Counted from the first letter of the stretch, positions 28,328-38,083 are shown. The stretch is 64,000 nt of DNA from Ignavibacteriota bacterium (GCA_026390735.1 JAPLFJ010000046.1:24034-88033); one strand, 5' to 3'. Notes: a model not told the origin generated them from the letters alone. Translations and numbers: made by a program.

Positions 28328-29436
28328 AATATTAACCTCCTACTTCCTTGATAAATTAAATATCCGCTTCTATCAGCGCTCTTTTCAAGTATTTTTAATT
28401 TTTCATTGGTTATTTCTTTCGATACAATTTCTTTAATCTTGTTTTCTACAATAACCTGTTTTATTTGTTGGGTTTCGTAACTTAAAAAATATATACCTGA
28501 ATATCTTTGTTTTCCAAATATCGGTTTACAGAAATTACCTAAAGCCACATTTATAGTGTTTTTTAGATAATCGTAACCTGTTGAAAGAAAAACTAAATCG
28601 GATCCAATAAAATCACCACCCATTCTTGCCGCAACTTCAATAGCAAATACTTTGTTGTTTGCTGTAATTTTATATTCTGAATGAGAGGCACCATATTTAA
28701 TATTTAAAGCATTTAAAGCATTTACTGTTTCTTTCTTTATTTTATTTTGAACTTCTATAGATAAGTTTGTAGGTTGATGGTGTTCTATTTCTACAAAGTG
28801 CGGTTCACCTGTTGTAACTTTATCAGTTATAGCTAAAATATAATGTCCACCATCCCATGAAATTGTCTCAACACTTACTTCCCTTCCCTCAATATATTCT
28901 TCTATTATAGCACTATTGCTAAATGATTCAGATAAGGCTCGAGTCACAGCATCATTTAAATTTTCATATTTTGTCACTTTCTGCACACCTCTACTACCGG
29001 ACCTATCAGTTGGTTTGACAATTAATGGATAATTCATTTTTCTTAAATTAATATTCCGTATATTTTCTGTTAAAATGAATTTTGGTGATGGCACATTTGA
29101 TTCAATAAATCTCTCTCTCATAAAAAACTTATTTGTTGAAACATTACTAACATTATACCCGTTTCCAATTAACCCTAATTCATTAGAAATGAAAGAGACA
29201 GTTGGTACTGCTATATCAGAGGCAATCGTAAGTATTCCATCAATACCAATTTCAGTACATTTTTCTAATATTTCTTCTTTATCTATTGTTGAAATATTAT
29301 AAAAATAATTACATTCATCTTTGCAAACTGCTCCTTCCAGCCAAGCAAAACAGTGAGTTTCTATACCCATTTCTCTTGCTTTTCGAACTAAAGGTAATTG
29401 CAAATAACTGGCACCAATAATAGCCAATTTTTTCAT
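28324..29436 (-). CDS. ATP-grasp ligase, paralogue of 6040-7161
   Basis: A 370-residue protein with the same architecture as the ATP-grasp at 6040-7161: pre-domain IIGASYLQLPLVRKA, then LIVKPTDRSGSRGV, EEYIEGREVSVET and the metal-binding EVAARMGGDFIGSD. The C-terminal domain also aligns (GIYFLSYET; RSGYLIYQGS). It sits in front of the GT2, the formyltransferase and the amino-sugar enzymes, mirroring the other block. I infer a shared role in acylating an amino sugar with a carboxylate, perhaps an amino acid. The substrate is not known. Confidence 0.8.
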   Translation of the reverse strand: MKKLAIIGASYLQLPLVRKAREMGIETHCFAWLEGAVCKDECNYFYNISTIDKEEILEKCTEIGIDGILTIASDIAVPTVSFISNELGLIGNGYNVSNVSTNKFFMRERFIESNVPSPKFILTENIRNINLRKMNYPLIVKPTDRSGSRGVQKVTKYENLNDAVTRALSESFSNSAIIEEYIEGREVSVETISWDGGHYILAITDKVTTGEPHFVEIEHHQPTNLSIEVQNKIKKETVNALNALNIKYGASHSEYKITANNKVFAIEVAARMGGDFIGSDLVFLSTGYDYLKNTINVALGNFCKPIFGKQRYSGIYFLSYETQQIKQVIVENKIKEIVSKEITNEKLKILEKSADRSGYLIYQGSRRLIL

Positions 29437-29512
29437 ACTAAATAATCATTATATGCTTAAATAAATAATATTCCCGTTTCTTTTAGTTTGTTTTGCATAT
29501 TACTACCCAAAA

Positions 29513-29781
29513 TTAAGACCAATTAATAATACAGTAATCTATAACAGATGTAATTGCATACGCTTGCCATAATTTCTGGAAAGATTAATACCTTTTGTGT
29601 TTTTGTCTTTTTTTGCAATTTCATTAATGACTTCCCAATCATTTAAAGGAGAACAATCATTAACAAATAATATTTCATAATCATTAGTAATTTTTAATAA
29701 TGTTATAACTAATCTTTCATGCAATTCAACAAGAGATTCCGGTGATTTATAAACAGGTATAACAACTGATATCTTTATCAT
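29513..29781 (-). pseudogene. Truncated, frameshifted GT2 glycosyltransferase
   Basis: The N-terminal third of a GT2 is present: an ATG at 29781 gives MIKISVVIPVYKSPESL, then EILFVNDCSPLNDW and INLSRNYGK. The frame then hits a stop at 29539. Shifting frame at about 29559 restores the family sequence (AYAITSVIDYC after NYGK) for sixteen codons before a stop at 29513. No DxD motif or C-terminal domain follows. It resembles the intact GT2 at 27407-28327 at its N-terminus and is probably the leftover of a lost or replaced transferase. An alternative upstream GTG start exists at 29811. Confidence 0.75.
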
Positions 29782-29938
29782 TTCATTATTTAATTCAATT
29801 AATTCATCCACATATTTTTCATAAAATATTATGTTATATTTTTTCAGACAACAAACATAATATATTATTCAATATTTTTATTATAAATGGATAATCCATA
29901 AATATCAGTAAACATTTTCATTGTTACGACAGAATACA

Positions 29939-31708
29939 TTATAGTTTTTCTATCTTGGAATCAATTTCCCAAATTACAACATCGTTAGCTTTATAATTAT
30001 TTTTAATGTTGAGTTTCAACTTATTTTGATATTCGAGCTCTTTCTTTTTGTTAAATATGAGGTATGTAGTAGCAGTTTCTTGCATTTTCTCAATATTATC
30101 CACATAATAAATAATTTTATATTTTTCAATAAATTCTTCATAATTATTTATGTTGCTGTTTAAAACTCTTAAATATGGTAATTCACAAATATCCTCTATA
30201 TTACATTCAGGTAAATTTGAATTATTCTGAATTATACAGGGAAGTTTTACTTCCTTTATTGTAATAATGCTTTCTATTTCGTTTTGTGTTTTTTTCCGTT
30301 CAGTAATGTAGATTTTCTTAATTGCAAGAAAAAGAGTAGAACTTACTACGAACATAATAATCACTACTTTGGTCATTGCTCTAACCTTTTGTATATTCCC
30401 CCAATATTTAGCTGCTCGTTTTTTAAAAATAATAAGTAAAATAACTGCAAAGAAAAGGACAATATGAATTTTTCTCCCTAAAACCCAATTATAAAATATT
30501 TTATCATAGACAAGTTGCATTTGATTTAGTGTTGTATCGAGAATTGCATAATTTGTATAGTAGGAAATAAGCTGACACAAAGAAACTATAGCAATAGCAA
30601 AAATAAATGAAATGTATATAAGTTTATTTTTTGGATATATTTCCTTAACTGACTTTCCTATGTAGATTGCAATAAACGGCATAATAAAACTTATATAATT
30701 CGTACCCGAAGTAAGGCTAAAAAATGTTCTTAGAATAAATTCCATTGCTATATAGCAAAACAAAATCGGTAATAATAAAACATAATCATTTCTTGTATTA
30801 TTTCTTGTTAGCACAAAAAATAAAACCGCCACAGCCATAAATGAAAAGCTCTTTATATCAATTAATGATTTCCAGAACACAAACAAATCCTCGGTTATTT
30901 TTCCACCTTTCTGTTGCCCAATTTCAGCTACCTTATCTGTCACATCATAATATATTTTGAAAAAATGAAAATAGTTATCTGATATTAACTTTGCAATAAT
31001 TAAAATAATAATCCCGCCAATTATTGTTCCTGCAGTTGTAAATATTAGCTTCTTTATTGGCAATTGTTTTACATCATTCAAATAAAATATAAAGAAATAT
31101 GTAATTGCAATACTTAATAAACTCCATGGTCTGCCTAATAACGAAATAGATGACAAAATACCCGATAATAGTAATAATAAATGCGTTAATTTGGGTTTCT
31201 TGAGCAGAGCATATAAGCTTATTGTAATCGGTAACAAGAAATATACAAGAGCATATCCATCAGCAAGCAGAGATCCGTTAAAATAATTGAATGTTGGTGT
31301 TAAAATTAATATTATGACGGACAATATAGATATATTAAGATTTTTATATAACAAATATGATATTATAAACGTTAGAATTAGTACACTCGTATTACAAATA
31401 ACAGAAAACAAAATGATAGATGTATTGTTTAATCCGAATAATTTTATAAATATAGTAATTGGATAAATAACTAATAATGTTGATTTAAACCTTGCATAAT
31501 GCAACATTTCTTCTGTAACTGCAGAAGGATTTAAAATAAAATAATGTGAATTTGCATGAAAATTAATACCTTTGAAAAACCATTCTATCGCTGTTTGTCT
31601 ATAAAATATTGAATCTAATTCTACATCAATAAAATTATATAGCAAAGGTATTGTTTGGTAAGCAATAATAAACAAAAAGAACAATATCAATTTGAAATTA
31701 ATCTTCAT
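29939..31708 (-). CDS. Polytopic membrane protein, probable GT-C glycosyltransferase
   Basis: A 589-residue protein with about twelve hydrophobic helices and a soluble C-terminal portion of about 130 residues. The first loop contains ELDSIFYRQTAIEWFFKG, and the loop placement matches GT39/ArnT-like enzymes, in which an acidic residue of the first loop is catalytic. No close family is recognised. It would take a polyprenyl-phosphate-linked sugar, perhaps loaded by the GT2 at 27407-28327, and add it on the periplasmic side. It has a 230-nt spacer from the MBOAT gene. Confidence 0.62.
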   Translation of the reverse strand: MKINFKLILFFLFIIAYQTIPLLYNFIDVELDSIFYRQTAIEWFFKGINFHANSHYFILNPSAVTEEMLHYARFKSTLLVIYPITIFIKLFGLNNTSIILFSVICNTSVLILTFIISYLLYKNLNISILSVIILILTPTFNYFNGSLLADGYALVYFLLPITISLYALLKKPKLTHLLLLLSGILSSISLLGRPWSLLSIAITYFFIFYLNDVKQLPIKKLIFTTAGTIIGGIIILIIAKLISDNYFHFFKIYYDVTDKVAEIGQQKGGKITEDLFVFWKSLIDIKSFSFMAVAVLFFVLTRNNTRNDYVLLLPILFCYIAMEFILRTFFSLTSGTNYISFIMPFIAIYIGKSVKEIYPKNKLIYISFIFAIAIVSLCQLISYYTNYAILDTTLNQMQLVYDKIFYNWVLGRKIHIVLFFAVILLIIFKKRAAKYWGNIQKVRAMTKVVIIMFVVSSTLFLAIKKIYITERKKTQNEIESIITIKEVKLPCIIQNNSNLPECNIEDICELPYLRVLNSNINNYEEFIEKYKIIYYVDNIEKMQETATTYLIFNKKKELEYQNKLKLNIKNNYKANDVVIWEIDSKIEKL

Positions 31709-31938
31709 TTTACAATACTTTGTATTTTAATTATGTAATCTTCCAATTTATTTTATTGCTTCCAAGTAATTTAATTTTAAGAATGTTTTTTAATATTTTT
31801 CATAATACGTCATTTGTTTGGCTCTTGTCTGTTTGTTTTTATGTTATTATATGTGTATAAGTGAATACTTTTTTGTATCCTTTATGCCTGATAGTATTCA
31901 ATTTTGCATTCCAACGGCTTATTCGTTTTAAAACTGCC

Positions 31939-33408
31939 TTAAAACTGATAATAAATAAATTTCTGATACCTGAACACACCAAATATTAAAACAGAAAATA
32001 TTAAGATATAATAAACTGACCATCGTACAAATATATTCTTTATTACTAAAACATTATTTTCGTTCGAATATTTATTCGCAAAAGCAGCAATAATAATAAA
32101 TACAAAAACCAAAAATATTTCAACCCTTGGTTTATAAAAATATGCGTATTTATCCACTCCGATAATAATACTATTTATACCTTTCAAATACTCTCCGGGT
32201 GAGAATATTCCGTTAAATAAATTTCCAATCACATAGAGCGCATCATTTAAATTGTTTGCCCTGAAAAATATCCATGCAAATGTTATTAGCAGAAAGGTAA
32301 TTACAATTTTAAAAGAATTGTGTATACTTTTATATTTACTTAATCCAATAGCATTAGAAATCTTCTTCCTCTGCTTATCGAATAATCTTGAATTAACTAA
32401 ATAAATCCCATGAAGTAATCCCCAGATTATAAAACCTAAACCGTTGCCATGCCAGATTCCTGCAACCAGCATCGTGACAATTGATGCAATGATATATGTA
32501 ATCATATCTGTATAATATCTCGAATATTTATTAACTGTAAAATATTTGCTCATTCTGTATGCAATTGGCAGAAATATATAATCTCTTAAAAACGTTGATA
32601 AGGTTATATGCCATCTTCTCCAGAATTCGGATATAGATTTTGATAAATAAGGTTTGTCAAAATTCTTGGATAAATTAATACCAAAAAATCTTGCACTTCC
32701 AATCGCAATGTCCGTATATCCCGAAAAATCGAAGTATATTTGAAAAGAATATAGAAAAACTGCAAGTAATAATGCACCGCCTTTAAAATTTTGAGGGTTA
32801 TTATATACATTGTCCACAAATGGCGATAATCTGTCTGCAATTACGCATTTTTTAAACAAACCAAATACAATAAGCTTTGAACCGTTTAATATGTTATCAA
32901 TCTGAAATTTATTATTGCTTTGTAATTGTGGAATTAAAACACTTGGTCTGTCTATTGGTCCTGCCTGTATTGCAGGAAAAAATGAAATATATGAAGCACA
33001 ATTGATAAAACTATTATTTTTGTCCATATTTCCTCTCTGCGTCTCAATAAGATAACTAATGCTCTTGAATACATAGAATGAAATACCTATCGGAAATAAT
33101 AAAGCGTTTTCTATAATAATAAATTTTTGATATTTTAGAAATAATAAAACCACAACAAGAAATCCTATTGAAATAAACAATATGGCATTCTTCATATTGA
33201 CAGCTTTACTTCTTTCAATAAATTCACTAAAGATATATGTTCCCAGAATAATTAAAACAAGTACAGCAATAAAATAAAATCCATAAAAATAATAAAAAAC
33301 TATATTTAAAAGAAACAATGAATATGACCTTGCCTTAAATGGAAGTAAAAAATACAAGACCACAGCCCCTGAAAGAAAATAGAAATAATTGAAAGATAGA
33401 AAACTCAT
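31939..33408 (-). CDS. MBOAT family O-acyltransferase (AlgI-like)
   Basis: A 489-residue membrane protein of the MBOAT/AlgI family. PIGISFYVFKSISYLIE, FFPAIQAGPIDRPSVLIP, YFDFSGYTDIAIGSA, FWRRWHITLSTFLRDYIF and AGIWHGNGLGFIIWGLLHG are the family landmarks; the WHG histidine is the active-site residue. The ATG at 33408 overlaps the SGNH gene's stop as ATGA, so an upstream TTG at 33414 is less likely. It should move acetyl groups across the membrane for the SGNH partner. Confidence 0.88.
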   Translation of the reverse strand: MSFLSFNYFYFLSGAVVLYFLLPFKARSYSLFLLNIVFYYFYGFYFIAVLVLIILGTYIFSEFIERSKAVNMKNAILFISIGFLVVVLLFLKYQKFIIIENALLFPIGISFYVFKSISYLIETQRGNMDKNNSFINCASYISFFPAIQAGPIDRPSVLIPQLQSNNKFQIDNILNGSKLIVFGLFKKCVIADRLSPFVDNVYNNPQNFKGGALLLAVFLYSFQIYFDFSGYTDIAIGSARFFGINLSKNFDKPYLSKSISEFWRRWHITLSTFLRDYIFLPIAYRMSKYFTVNKYSRYYTDMITYIIASIVTMLVAGIWHGNGLGFIIWGLLHGIYLVNSRLFDKQRKKISNAIGLSKYKSIHNSFKIVITFLLITFAWIFFRANNLNDALYVIGNLFNGIFSPGEYLKGINSIIIGVDKYAYFYKPRVEIFLVFVFIIIAAFANKYSNENNVLVIKNIFVRWSVYYILIFSVLIFGVFRYQKFIYYQF

Positions 33409-34364
33409 TTGCAAAAACCTTCTTTAAGTAGTCTTCTTATAAGCTTTTCAGTAAATACATTTGCTCCTTTATTATTTAAGTGGTCGCAGTCAAAGAAAAA
33501 ATCTGCATTTTTGCAAATATCGTCTTTAGAATAGTCCATAAAGATAATATTGTTTTCAACAGCAATTTCTTCGTACTTTTTAATAACTTCTTCTTTGTTT
33601 AAAACATTATTTAGTAATAATTCGTAACTTGGTGAAAATACTAAAACTAAATTAATACCTTCTTTATTACATATATTAATAAACTCTTTTAAATCATTAA
33701 TCCTTTCAGCATCTTGATTTATTGTTTCTTTTCCATTACTAAAAAGGTCAGCTAATCTTTCTATTTCATATACTTCAAGCCTCTTATCAATATTACTATA
33801 CCCCTTGTCAATACCTATTTGGTTTTTTTCTTTATTCAAAAATGAGTTCAATGATGTCTGTAATGCTTCCCGATTCACAATATATTTCAAAAGTGGGATA
33901 TATCTATAAAACCATATAGAAATGCTTTTTTTCCTAAGTGTACTATATACATTCTCATTATCAAATAATCCTACGTATTGATTGATATTTCTTATTTCAT
34001 CTATATCTTGCATTGAATAAATAGACATATCTAATATTACCGTTTTGGGTTTTTTATTAAACTGAAGAAATATTTTCAGTGTCATTAAATTATAGTCTAA
34101 AAATGAAGCAAGAATTCCTATATTATGCGTTTTGACTTTTAAAATTGAATCAATAATTTCTGTGTTATAATGATTTCTCGCCCTTGAACTGCCAATTATT
34201 AGTAAATCACAATCAATATTCCCATTTCTTATATCATTAAACTTTTTATATTCATAAATATTTGTTTTAGCCAAGCCATTATCTAAAACGAAATTAATAA
34301 ATATAGATATTAAGCAAAATACTAAGAAAAATAGAATAATTTTATAATTACCCAAAGAAACCAT
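33405..34364 (-). CDS. Membrane-anchored SGNH-like protein (AlgJ/DltD-like), MBOAT partner
   Basis: A 319-residue protein with one N-terminal membrane helix (about residues 8-28) and a periplasmic domain. LLIIGSSRARNHYNTE supplies the serine motif and FDCDHLNNKGANVF the Asp-x-x-His pair, the layout of AlgJ/AlgX and DltD-like proteins that work with MBOAT acyltransferases. It overlaps the MBOAT start as ATGA, so the two form a translated pair for O-acetylation of the exported glycan. Confidence 0.78.
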   Translation of the reverse strand: MVSLGNYKIILFFLVFCLISIFINFVLDNGLAKTNIYEYKKFNDIRNGNIDCDLLIIGSSRARNHYNTEIIDSILKVKTHNIGILASFLDYNLMTLKIFLQFNKKPKTVILDMSIYSMQDIDEIRNINQYVGLFDNENVYSTLRKKSISIWFYRYIPLLKYIVNREALQTSLNSFLNKEKNQIGIDKGYSNIDKRLEVYEIERLADLFSNGKETINQDAERINDLKEFINICNKEGINLVLVFSPSYELLLNNVLNKEEVIKKYEEIAVENNIIFMDYSKDDICKNADFFFDCDHLNNKGANVFTEKLIRRLLKEGFCK

Positions 34365-34429
34365 TTTTCTAATTAATAATATAATATGAAATGAAAATAG
34401 AATTTGAATTTAGATTTTCTAAAACGATT

Positions 34430-34954
34430 CTATTGCTTATTTAATATTTCAACCAAAAACACATCTTCATATTTCCCATTAACAAATCCATGTGCTTTAA
34501 ATGTACCGGCATTTGAATATCCTGCCTTCTTAAACGCTTTTAGTGAACCTGTATTACTTTCATACATCCCAGCCCATAATTTATGAAGGTTTAAATGCTC
34601 AAATGCATATTTCGTTGCAAGATTTATTGAATCTGCAGCATATCCTTTCCCCCATTCTGACTGGTCTCCGATAATCAATCCAATTTCGGCGTATCTATGA
34701 ATCCAGTTAACATTTCCAATCTTAATATTTCCTATGTATTTGTCGTCTTTTGTAAGATAAATTCCAAACATAAAGTCATTGTTACTATTATGTATTTTAG
34801 TAATATATGCCTTTAAATCTTCTAAATTTGGGTATTTCCATTTGGTTTCCAAATATTGATATATTTCTGGATTCTTTAGCCAATTTTGGTATTCTTCATT
34901 TACGTCTTCTGGCTCTAAGAGTTTAATATAAAGTTTATCCGTTTTTATAATCAT
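34430..34954 (-). CDS. GNAT N-acetyltransferase (RimJ/RimL-like)
   Basis: A 174-residue GNAT protein. YIGNIKIGNVNWIHRYAEIG and the acetyl-CoA loop GDQSEWGKGYAADSINLA (the Q/R-x-x-G-x-G/A motif) are clear, followed by NLHKLWAGMYESNTGSLKAF. It is a second acetyltransferase in the nonulosonate region, separate from the PseH-like protein at 40600-41055. Either one could acetylate the 4-amino group of the Pse precursor, or this one may act on the amino sugar made by the class III aminotransferase 10 nt upstream. Confidence 0.8.
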   Translation of the reverse strand: MIIKTDKLYIKLLEPEDVNEEYQNWLKNPEIYQYLETKWKYPNLEDLKAYITKIHNSNNDFMFGIYLTKDDKYIGNIKIGNVNWIHRYAEIGLIIGDQSEWGKGYAADSINLATKYAFEHLNLHKLWAGMYESNTGSLKAFKKAGYSNAGTFKAHGFVNGKYEDVFLVEILNKQ

Positions 34955-34964
34955 AATATTATAT

Positions 34965-36272
34965 TTAATTTAATCTTTTAAACCCGGAATGACATACCGG
35001 TCCGTTTAATAAACTACTAATTTTTTTACTTCCTTCTTCGTATTCCTTTATTACTTTAAATATATCATTCAGTTCTTCAAAATACTTATCAAGTATTTCT
35101 TTTGTATGTGCTGTGCACACATAAATGCTAGTTGATGCCAGAAATCCTTTTTTCAGCATTTCCTGTGTTATGAATGTCTTATACTCTAAAGCATTTTTAT
35201 AATTGAAACTGAAACCAATTAGTGCAGGTAATCCTGTAATGCTTATAGATAATTTATTCTCGTCCGCTATTTCTTTCCATTTTTCGAAAATCCAGTTTCC
35301 TGTTTCAGTGATTTGCTCCCAGGATTTTTCTCTTTCCATAACTTCAAGTGTCTTCAAAGCGGCAGTAGGACCTATTCGTTCAGTCCAGAATGTACTGCTT
35401 ATAAATGTCTTTTGTGCATATTCCATAATTTCTTTTTTACCGATTACTGCTGTTATGGCATATCCATTTCCCATCGCCTTCCCAAACATTGCCATATCAG
35501 GTTCTACTCCGTACATTTTATGCAATCCGCCAAATGTTTGTCTGAATCCTGATGTGCATTCATCAAAGATTAAAATTATATTTTTATCCGTTGCTAATTT
35601 TCTGATTTTTTCCAGAAAATTGTTCTCGGGACCTTTATTTCTGGAAACTTCCATTTTGATAACACCGATATCATTTTTACTAACTATGGCTTCAAGTTCT
35701 TCATAATTATTGAAGTTAAAAGGGAATACTGTATTCTTCAAATTTTTGGGGACACCGCGTGGGTCTAATCCGGGTAATAAGTGACCAGCAAGATTTTCAT
35801 CATCGCTTAAATTTGCAGAAAGATACCAGTCATGCCAGCCGTGGTATCCGCAAATTGCCACATTGTCCTTGCCCGATGCAGCTCTGGCAATCCTTATTGC
35901 TATGGCATTTGCTTCTCCGCCTGATCGTGCAAACCTTACCATGTCAGCCCAGGGATGAAGCTCAACCAACCGTTCTGCAAGATAAACTTCCTCAGGAGAG
36001 TTGAGTGTTGACATATTTCCATTCTTTATGGTTTGCATTACTGCTTCATCAACTTCATCATTCCCATACCCCAATATATTAGTTCCGATACCCATAATAG
36101 AAACGTCTTTATATTCCTTCCCGTCTAAATCCCAAACTGTGCATCCTTTGGCTTTTGAATAGTAAGCAGGCCATTGTTCAGGCAAAAACATTTCTGGTCT
36201 TTTGGATAATAACATTGTCCCCCCTGGAATTAACGTCTTTGCCTTTTTATATAATTCTTGTCCTTTTCCCAT
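34965..36272 (-). CDS. Class III PLP aminotransferase (glutamate-1-semialdehyde aminomutase-like)
   Basis: A 435-residue protein from the ATG at 36272 (MGKGQELYKKAKTLIPGGTM); an in-frame TTG at 36290 adds six residues and looks less natural. RSGGEANAIAIRIARAASG and YHGWHDWYLSA form the cofactor pocket, ILIFDECTSGFRQ is the Asp motif, and AMFGKAMGNGYAIT has the Schiff-base lysine. It resembles HemL but is more likely a sugar-pathway enzyme, as homologues commonly travel with SpsF, NeuB-family synthase and aldo/keto reductase genes, all present here. The substrate is unknown. Confidence 0.8.
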   Translation of the reverse strand: MGKGQELYKKAKTLIPGGTMLLSKRPEMFLPEQWPAYYSKAKGCTVWDLDGKEYKDVSIMGIGTNILGYGNDEVDEAVMQTIKNGNMSTLNSPEEVYLAERLVELHPWADMVRFARSGGEANAIAIRIARAASGKDNVAICGYHGWHDWYLSANLSDDENLAGHLLPGLDPRGVPKNLKNTVFPFNFNNYEELEAIVSKNDIGVIKMEVSRNKGPENNFLEKIRKLATDKNIILIFDECTSGFRQTFGGLHKMYGVEPDMAMFGKAMGNGYAITAVIGKKEIMEYAQKTFISSTFWTERIGPTAALKTLEVMEREKSWEQITETGNWIFEKWKEIADENKLSISITGLPALIGFSFNYKNALEYKTFITQEMLKKGFLASTSIYVCTAHTKEILDKYFEELNDIFKVIKEYEEGSKKISSLLNGPVCHSGFKRLN

Positions 36273-36320
36273 TTTAATATTTTTAGTCAATATAAAACTT
36301 TAAACTCCGCGTTTTGTGTG

Positions 36321-36341
36321 TCCGCCGTCTTGTTTGGCGGA
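36321..36341. repeat. TCCGCC...GGCGGA inverted repeat
   Basis: A perfect 6-bp inverted repeat with a 9-nt loop in the 83-nt spacer between the class III aminotransferase and the SpsF-like gene. Related copies are at 60649-60669, 62999-63019 and 63176-63230. Being GC-rich in AT-rich DNA, it stands out and could fold into a hairpin in the transcript. Confidence 0.7.
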
Positions 36342-36355
36342 TTAACTTTTAACTT

Positions 36356-37111
36356 TCATAATTCATCATTCAAAATTGATTTAATGTATCCTTCATTTCT
36401 TTTTAAATGAGAATTGATTTTTCTGAACCCGGGATTTTCATCAAGCAGTGACAAAACTTCAGTATATTTGATATAACTTTTGTCTTTGCCAAGTAAATCA
36501 TAAACTTTAGTTAAGAATAAATAATCTTCTTTATTATCCAGAGTCCATCTTTGTTTGCTCAAGTCAACTTCATTAACCAAATTTCCAATATTGTATATAT
36601 GCGAATTGTTTCTTATGTATGGTGTAACGTGTTCGCGATCAGAGTTCAGCTTTGCGTTATTCCAGGATTCTTCTAATGCTTTAAATGTAAATACTTCTGT
36701 GTCAAGCCCGTCAGGAAAAGTAGGAGGATTTACATTGGAAACATAATCAAAGTTATTATTTAAAAATAATGCAATTACCTTATCTACTATTTCCGGATCT
36801 ATTAATGGGCAATCTCCTGTAATCCTGACAACAATATCAGGTTCATGTAATTTCGCTGCTTGATAGTATCTGTCCAAAACGTCATCTAAATTACCGCGAA
36901 AGCATTCAATTTCATTATCCTTAGACCATGTTGCTAATTTATCATCACTTTTATCTATGCTTGTTGCAAGTATGGCTTTTGAAATAAATTTCGAATAACT
37001 AATCTGATTAAAAACCTGTCCTATATCTGTTCTGTCTCCAAGTGGCATTAAAACTTTTCCGGGCAATCTCGTCGAGCTGTTCCTCGCTTGAACCACACAC
37101 AATATCTTCAC
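36356..37111 (-). CDS. SpsF-family nucleotidyltransferase, probable CMP-nonulosonate synthetase
   Basis: A protein of about 251 residues starting at GTG 37111 (MKILCVVQARNSSTRLPGKV); an in-frame TTG at 37129 adds six residues. The ARxxSTRLPGK loop, ITGDCPLIDPE and SDREHVTPYIRN identify the SpsF/COG1861 family, related to CMP-sugar synthetases. No PseF or NeuA-type gene is in the window, so this is the best candidate for activating the nonulosonic acid with CMP, as SpsF is thought to do beside SpsE and SpsG in Bacillus. The specific sugar is inferred from context. Confidence 0.75.
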   Translation of the reverse strand: MKILCVVQARNSSTRLPGKVLMPLGDRTDIGQVFNQISYSKFISKAILATSIDKSDDKLATWSKDNEIECFRGNLDDVLDRYYQAAKLHEPDIVVRITGDCPLIDPEIVDKVIALFLNNNFDYVSNVNPPTFPDGLDTEVFTFKALEESWNNAKLNSDREHVTPYIRNNSHIYNIGNLVNEVDLSKQRWTLDNKEDYLFLTKVYDLLGKDKSYIKYTEVLSLLDENPGFRKINSHLKRNEGYIKSILNDEL

Positions 37112-37199
37112 TTTATTTTCTTGTCCCAATTTGCTTTTCTGCTTTGTTGTTTATATCCTTTGTCACTTTGTTACTTCTTTTAAAACTCTTAACTCTCAA

Positions 37200-38075
37200 C
37201 TAATTCAGTTTCCAATTAAACGGCAGTAAATATCTCTCATCATCTTCCTTTAAAACTTCAAACAAATAATAATTCTGTTTTACCACATCAATCTTTTTAA
37301 CGGATTCTACTGTTTCCTTGATTTGCCTTTCGTTGTCAAAACCAACAATCACTTTGCTTATGTTCTCCTTAATTAAACAAAAATTTAATGCAATCTCTTG
37401 ATTCGTTAATTTCAATGAATTGGAAATACCATCAAGTTCTATTAATTTTCTTTTAAATCCGTTAAAATATTCATTAACAGTGTTTATATTCATAAATATA
37501 AGTCCCTGCATATATGCTGAACGTGTATGAATTTCTATATCCCTTTTATTCAAATCTTCAAAATATTTTTCAAACCTTCTGTCAAACACACTATAAGGAA
37601 TCTGAACAATGTCAAACTTAAAATCTCCTTCCAGTAAATAATCCAGTTCACTTGTGTGATAGAGTGAAAACCCAATTTTCCTAACACCTTCATTTATAGT
37701 GTGTTCCCTCAGTTTATCAAGAACATCATTATTCCTTCGGAAAGTCTCAAAAGAATGGAACATATACCCGAATATACTTTCCATCTTTAAATTATTAAGT
37801 GATAATTTCACATAATTATCAATTTCACTTATTTTACATTCCGGTATCTTCGAAATTACATTAAACTTGTTTAGCTCTTTGTATCCTCCAAGAACCCGTT
37901 CACTAACACCATAACCGATAGCAGTATCTATCGTATCAATATTATTTCCCAATGCATAATTCAAAATCTCATAAACTTCTTCTTCTCCGGCTTTCCCGTC
38001 CTTATTATTAATCCCATAGTCCATCCCAAACTGCACACTCCCAATCCCAATCCTATTTATCAATTTCTCTCTCAC
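37200..38075 (-). CDS. Aldo/keto reductase
   Basis: A 291-residue TIM-barrel protein with GIGSVQFGMDYGINNKDG, then DTIDTAIGYGVSERVLGGY (Asp and Tyr of the active site), ISKIPE and MFHSFETF. It uses NAD(P)H to reduce a carbonyl. It sits between the NeuB-family synthase and the SpsF gene, a recurring position in nonulosonate and flagellin-glycan clusters, and may prepare or modify a sugar or an acyl donor. The start is GTG 38075. The actual substrate is unknown. Confidence 0.8.
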   Translation of the reverse strand: MREKLINRIGIGSVQFGMDYGINNKDGKAGEEEVYEILNYALGNNIDTIDTAIGYGVSERVLGGYKELNKFNVISKIPECKISEIDNYVKLSLNNLKMESIFGYMFHSFETFRRNNDVLDKLREHTINEGVRKIGFSLYHTSELDYLLEGDFKFDIVQIPYSVFDRRFEKYFEDLNKRDIEIHTRSAYMQGLIFMNINTVNEYFNGFKRKLIELDGISNSLKLTNQEIALNFCLIKENISKVIVGFDNERQIKETVESVKKIDVVKQNYYLFEVLKEDDERYLLPFNWKLN

Positions 38076-38083
38076 AAATAATT

